Positions 6,012 through 8,719 of a stretch of 8,719 nt of DNA are shown piece by piece. The notes under the pieces were generated by a model. That model was not told where the DNA came from. It saw only the letters and a program-made list of their open reading frames with translations, and did not search any database. Location of the stretch: contig JAGFXW010000081.1 of NCBI GenBank assembly GCA_017861495.1, positions 1 to 8,719 of the forward strand, in the 5' to 3' direction. Source of the stretch: Bacillota bacterium. GTDB taxonomy: Bacteria; Bacillota_C; Negativicutes; CTSoil-072. The translations under genes and the position numbers were made by a program. The first letter of the stretch is position 1; every line of letters begins with the position of its first letter.

Positions 6012-6830
6012 ATGCCGATGAAAACAGTAGTAGGCATTCGATTTAAAAAAGCAGGGAAAATATACTATTTTGATCCGGGAAATCTGGTGATTAAAGCGGA
6101 TGACCATGTTATTGTGGAAACAGCCCGTGGACAAGAATACGGCGAAGTAGTGATTGGTCCGCGGGAAGTACCGGAGACGGCGATTGTCGCGCCATTAAAA
6201 GCGGTTCAACGCCTGGCTACGCCGCAGGACGAACAAAAAGTCCGCGAAAATGCCGCCCGGGAAGAGGAAGCGCTGCGGATTTGCGGACAAAAAATCCGCG
6301 CCCATAAATTACCGATGAATTTGGTCGATGTTGAGTATACCTTTGATGTGAATAAGATTATTTTTTACTTTACGGCTGAGGGGCGTATCGATTTTCGGGA
6401 GTTGGTAAAAGATCTGGCATCGGTATTCCGGACCCGGATTGAACTCCGGCAGATTGGTGTGCGTGATGAAGCCAAGATGATGGGCGGCATCGGCTGCTGC
6501 GGCCGGTCACTTTGTTGCTCGACTTTTTTAGGCGACTTTGAACCGGTTTCGATCCGCATGGCCAAAGAGCAGCATCTATCCTTGAACCCCACCAAGATAT
6601 CCGGGATTTGCGGCCGCCTGATGTGCTGCTTGAAATACGAAAGTGATTCCTATAGCGCCGCCGCCGCCTGCAAAAAAATAGCGCCGCCGGTAGTGGGCAA
6701 AGAGGTAGTGACAATCGAAGGCGAAGGAAAGGTATCTATGGTTAACGCCCAGAAGAAAACCGCTACGGTTACTTTGGCGGTAGGAAAAAAGGTGGAAATT
6801 CCCTGGGAAGAAATTGTGGAAAAAGAGTAA
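6012..6830 (+). CDS. ricT: RicT/YaaT, PSP1-domain subunit of the RNase Y regulatory complex
   Basis: In Bacillus, RicT forms the Y-complex with RicA (YmcA) and RicF (YlbF), binds [4Fe-4S] clusters and directs RNase Y-dependent mRNA maturation, affecting sporulation, competence and biofilm formation. The 272-residue protein is strikingly like B. subtilis YaaT (about 275 residues) as I remember it. It opens with VVGIRFKKAGKIYYFDP (6-22). The PSP1 C-terminal core has VDVEYTFD (105-112), a long conserved block around RIELRQIGVRDEAKMMGG (142-159), and two cysteine motifs: CCGRSLCC (162-169) and CGRLMCC (200-206), the expected Fe-S ligands. Additional cysteines are at 91 and 220. The ATG at 6012 has GGGAGGG (5999-6005) 6 nt upstream; ATG 6018 is less well spaced. 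It follows holB by 43 nt. In Bacillus, yabA comes next; here yabB follows after one base. Confidence 0.95.
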   Translation: MPMKTVVGIRFKKAGKIYYFDPGNLVIKADDHVIVETARGQEYGEVVIGPREVPETAIVAPLKAVQRLATPQDEQKVRENAAREEEALRICGQKIRAHKLPMNLVDVEYTFDVNKIIFYFTAEGRIDFRELVKDLASVFRTRIELRQIGVRDEAKMMGGIGCCGRSLCCSTFLGDFEPVSIRMAKEQHLSLNPTKISGICGRLMCCLKYESDSYSAAAACKKIAPPVVGKEVVTIEGEGKVSMVNAQKKTATVTLAVGKKVEIPWEEIVEKE

Positions 6831-6831
6831 T

Positions 6832-7578
6832 ATGGAAGACAGAATATTACACGCCGGGGAACGGTTGGATGACTTAGTAATCGGCGGTTTGAAGATTATT
6901 CAACACGAACAGGAATTTTGCTTTACTCTGGACGCCGTGCTGCTGGCCCATTTTGCTTTTATTAAGACAAAGGCCTTGGCGGTTGATCTTGGCTGTGGAA
7001 CCGGGGCTGTCAGTTTATTATTATTGGCCCGCGGGGCTGAACATGTCAGCGGAGTGGAGATTGGTTCCACCGTGGCTTCCATGGCCAGACGCAGTGCGGC
7101 CTGGAACGGGTTGTCTGACCGCTTTTCTGTTATGCATGCCGATTTTCGCAATCTAAAAGGATTGCTGTCGGGCGGACAATACGAACTGGTGGTTTCGAAC
7201 CCGCCTTATCGCCCGCCCGGCCATGGCCGTATCAGCCCGAATGACCGAATCGCCCGCGCCCGCCATGAAATTACGGCGACCTTGAGCGATGTTGTGGCGG
7301 CTGCCCGCTATCTTGTCCGCTACCGGGGCCGGTTTGCCATGGTTCATTTGCCCGAGCGAATGGCGGAGGTTATTGCTGCTCTGCACTCGGCAGGTTTGGA
7401 ACCGAAGCGGCTGCGGATGGTGCACTCTGCGGCGGATAAAAAGCCGACCGCTTTTTTGGTGGAAAGTGTTCGCGGCGCCAAGCCCGGGTTGGATGTTTTG
7501 CCGCCGCTGATTGTTTATAACAGTGACGGAACCTATTCCGAAGAAATTCAGAGCTATTACCGTCAGGGTTTAACGTAG
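6832..7578 (+). CDS. yabB: tRNA1(Val) (adenine37-N6)-methyltransferase-like protein (YabB/TrmN6 family)
   Basis: Class I SAM-dependent methyltransferase. Family members related to E. coli TrmN6 (YfiC) N6-methylate adenosine 37 of a valine tRNA. The 248 residues show the family N-terminus ERLDDL (10-15), FTLDAVLLAHF (31-41), SAM-binding motif I VDLGCGTGAV (51-60), acidic motif II GVEIG (74-78), and motif IV NPPY (123-126), typical of enzymes methylating exocyclic amino groups. RHE (144-146) is another family feature. The exact target RNA in this organism is inferred. ATG 6832 is one base after the ricT stop, implying translational coupling; GGAAAAAGAG at the end of ricT may serve as a weak Shine-Dalgarno. 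An in-frame TTG at 6814 would overlap ricT by 17 nt and is less likely. Confidence 0.9.
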   Translation: MEDRILHAGERLDDLVIGGLKIIQHEQEFCFTLDAVLLAHFAFIKTKALAVDLGCGTGAVSLLLLARGAEHVSGVEIGSTVASMARRSAAWNGLSDRFSVMHADFRNLKGLLSGGQYELVVSNPPYRPPGHGRISPNDRIARARHEITATLSDVVAAARYLVRYRGRFAMVHLPERMAEVIAALHSAGLEPKRLRMVHSAADKKPTAFLVESVRGAKPGLDVLPPLIVYNSDGTYSEEIQSYYRQGLT

Positions 7579-7582
7579 GGAG
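7577..7582 (+). promoter_or_regulatory. Ribosome binding site deciding the TTG start of rsmI
   Basis: AGGGAG overlaps the yabB stop codon (TAG 7576-7578) and lies 8 nt before TTG 7591. It physically overlaps the GTG at 7582, so that upstream codon cannot use it; TTG 7591 is preferred. Confidence 0.8.
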
Positions 7583-7590
7583 TGATCCGG

Positions 7591-8445
7591 TTGGCCGAAA
7601 AACCAGGAACCTTATATTTATGTGCAACGCCAATTGGCAATCTGGAAGATATGACGCTGCGGGCAATCCGGATTCTCAAAGAAGTAAACGTGATTGCGGC
7701 GGAGGATACCCGCTACACGCGGCAGTTATTAACCCACTTTGATATTCACACGCCGCTGATCAGCTATCATGAACATAATAAAACCGCTCGCGGGCCGGAA
7801 TTGATTGCCCGCCTGGAAGCGGGGGAGGATATTGCTGTCGTGAGTGATGCGGGTCTGCCGGGAATTTCCGATCCGGGAACGGATTTGGTCGGGCTCGCTC
7901 TGGCAGCAGGGATTCAGGCAGTCCCTTTACCCGGTTGTAATGCGGCGCTGTCGGCTTTGATTTGTTCCGGCCTGGACAGCACAATGTTTACTTTTGTTGG
8001 CTTTTTGCCAAAAACCAAGAAAAAGCGCCGGGAATTCCTTGAAAAATTGGCAAAAAATCCGTATACTTTACTTATGTATGAGGCTCCTCACCGCCTCCGG
8101 CAAACGTTGGGTGAATTACAGGAGGCATTGGGTGACCGGCCGGCCGTTGCCGCGCGGGAACTGACAAAACGGTTTGAGCAGTTTGTCCGGGGAACGATCG
8201 GCAGTTTGCAGGAGCATTTTTCCACCCATGCGCCGCGCGGCGAGTTTACTCTGGTGGTAGCAGGCTGTTCTTCGCAACCAGAAGAGGAGGAGGTCGGCGC
8301 GGTCGGTTCAGAGTCTATTCCAGACGCTGTTTTTGCGTTGGTTACACAAGGGATGGATAAAAAAAGCGCCATCCGGACGGTAGCCGGACAGCGGAAGCTT
8401 CCCAAGCGTATTGTCTATCAAGCGGTTGTGGAAGCGGAAAAATAG
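7591..8445 (+). CDS. rsmI: 16S rRNA (cytidine1402-2'-O)-methyltransferase
   Basis: Adds the 2'-O-methyl group to C1402 in the decoding centre of 16S rRNA, using SAM; RsmH methylates N4 of the same base. It belongs to the tetrapyrrole-methylase fold. From TTG 7591 it has 284 residues, near the usual 280-290. Family motifs in order: GTLYLCATPIGNLEDMT (6-22), AEDTR (37-41), SDAGLPGISDPG (85-96), LPGCNAALSAL (113-123), VGFLP (136-140), YEAPHR (163-168), ARELTK (188-193) and RGEFTLVV (216-223). In PGCNAA an Asn replaces the Ser most relatives have (PGPSA). The start is 12 nt after the yabB stop. Bacillus has yazA between the two; it is absent here. It is the last gene of the operon, closed by a terminator 12 nt after its stop. 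Confidence 0.96.
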   Translation: MAEKPGTLYLCATPIGNLEDMTLRAIRILKEVNVIAAEDTRYTRQLLTHFDIHTPLISYHEHNKTARGPELIARLEAGEDIAVVSDAGLPGISDPGTDLVGLALAAGIQAVPLPGCNAALSALICSGLDSTMFTFVGFLPKTKKKRREFLEKLAKNPYTLLMYEAPHRLRQTLGELQEALGDRPAVAARELTKRFEQFVRGTIGSLQEHFSTHAPRGEFTLVVAGCSSQPEEEEVGAVGSESIPDAVFALVTQGMDKKSAIRTVAGQRKLPKRIVYQAVVEAEK

Positions 8446-8465
8446 ACAAAAAAGACAAAAAAGAC
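8445..8465 (+). repeat. Short tandem repeat GACAAAAAA x2.3
   Basis: Two full 9-bp copies (8445-8453, 8454-8462) and a partial GAC (8463-8465) start at the last base of the rsmI stop codon. Read on the minus strand they give two successive T6 tracts after the abrB-side hairpin. Confidence 0.7.
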
Positions 8466-8495
8466 TAATTGCCGAAGGCAGATCAGTCTTTTTTT
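8457..8495. terminator. Bidirectional rho-independent terminator between rsmI and abrB
   Basis: The outer arms AAAAAAGACT (8457-8466) and AGTCTTTTTTT (8485-8495) are complementary. The inner arm ATTGCC (8468-8473) pairs with GGCAGAT (8477-8483) with one bulged G around a GAA loop. T-tracts stand at the 3' side on both strands (T7 forward, T6 reverse), so it can end both convergent transcripts. Confidence 0.85.
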
Positions 8496-8514
8496 CGGAG
8501 ATGGAAACGGTTTA

Positions 8515-8719
8515 TTATACGGATTTCTGTGTCATGGCAGTCAGACATTCTTTACAAATGTTTTTGCCTTTGAAGTTGGTGACCTCATCTGCGTTCCCAC
8601 AGAAGACACACGAACATGCCGGTTCGTATTTCCGGAGGATGATTCGGTCGTTGTCGACATAGATTTCCAGTGCATCTTTTTCTGCGATATCGAGTGTACG
8701 CCGTAGCTCAATGGGGATT
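8515..8719 (-). CDS. abrB: AbrB/SpoVT-family transition-state regulator, N-terminus cut off by window edge
   Basis: DNA-binding global regulator, in Bacillus a repressor of post-exponential genes that is itself repressed by Spo0A. The last 67 residues are visible; the start lies beyond the right edge. They begin IPIELRRTLDIAEKDALEIY, the second half of the swapped-hairpin AbrB domain, followed by VDNDRIILRKYEP. The C-terminal tail is unlike B. subtilis AbrB: it holds CSCVFCG (visible residues 35-41) and CKEC (55-58), a CxCxxC-x14-CxxC arrangement that could bind zinc or act as a redox switch. Similar cysteine-bearing AbrB proteins occur, as I recall, in clostridia and Negativicutes. It is convergent to rsmI, as in Bacillus, and shares the bidirectional terminator 19 bp downstream. 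Its promoter is out of view. Confidence 0.93.
   Translation of the reverse strand, partial: IPIELRRTLDIAEKDALEIYVDNDRIILRKYEPACSCVFCGNADEVTNFKGKNICKECLTAMTQKSV

Noticed and set aside
8411..8662. An 83-codon plus-strand frame at the right end
   Set aside because: It overlaps rsmI, the terminator and antisense abrB, whose minus-strand translation is clearly a real protein.
1..8719. A new defence, mobile or secretion system
   Set aside because: All substantial frames belong to known housekeeping or signalling families. There are no transposase, integrase, toxin-antitoxin or CRISPR features and no compositional break that I can see by eye.

Overview
The window is a housekeeping stretch of a Bacillota (Firmicutes) chromosome. 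The gene order lysine/ornithine/arginine decarboxylase (yaaO) - tmk - yaaR - holB - yaaT/ricT - yabB (trmN6-like) - rsmI, followed by a convergent abrB, is the one known from the Bacillus subtilis origin-proximal region. Several features point away from Bacillus itself: a tmk of about 224 residues with a GDGSGKAT P-loop, an AbrB whose C-terminus carries paired cysteines, and the absence of yaaQ, yabA and yazA. With the moderate GC content and a multidomain c-di-GMP protein next door, my best guess is a sporulating, clostridium-like or Negativicutes (Sporomusaceae-type) anaerobe. That placement is inference.

Layout. Positions 1-2067 hold the 3' part of a membrane-anchored sensor protein (end of an extracellular Cache-like domain, TM helix, GAF, GGDEF, EAL); its 5' end lies outside the window. 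A rho-independent terminator (2104-2154) closes it, and its 3' arm overlaps the -35 box of a strong sigma-A-type promoter (2140-2168). That promoter drives yaaO and tmk. A second, very similar promoter (4480-4508) precedes yaaR, holB, ricT, yabB and rsmI, which are packed with gaps of 1 to 43 nt. A bidirectional terminator (8457-8495) separates rsmI from the convergent, truncated abrB (8515-8719, minus strand).

How the genes work together. tmk (dTTP synthesis) and holB (clamp-loader delta prime) serve DNA replication. yabB and rsmI are predicted tRNA and 16S rRNA modification enzymes. ricT is a subunit of the Fe-S Y-complex that controls RNase Y and, in Bacillus, sporulation, competence and biofilm decisions. 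abrB is a transition-state regulator. yaaO is a PLP amino-acid decarboxylase probably connected with polyamine metabolism, and yaaR is a conserved protein of unknown function. The c-di-GMP protein upstream appears to be an unrelated neighbour.

Three genes start at non-ATG codons chosen by their Shine-Dalgarno sequences (TTG 2228, GTG 4558, TTG 7591). There is no gene-free stretch over 300 bases. The two largest gaps, 2068-2227 and 4389-4557, hold the terminator and the two promoters. I saw no rRNA, tRNA, CRISPR, insertion sequence or phage genes. I do not see an undescribed system here; the findings are modest oddities within a conserved region.
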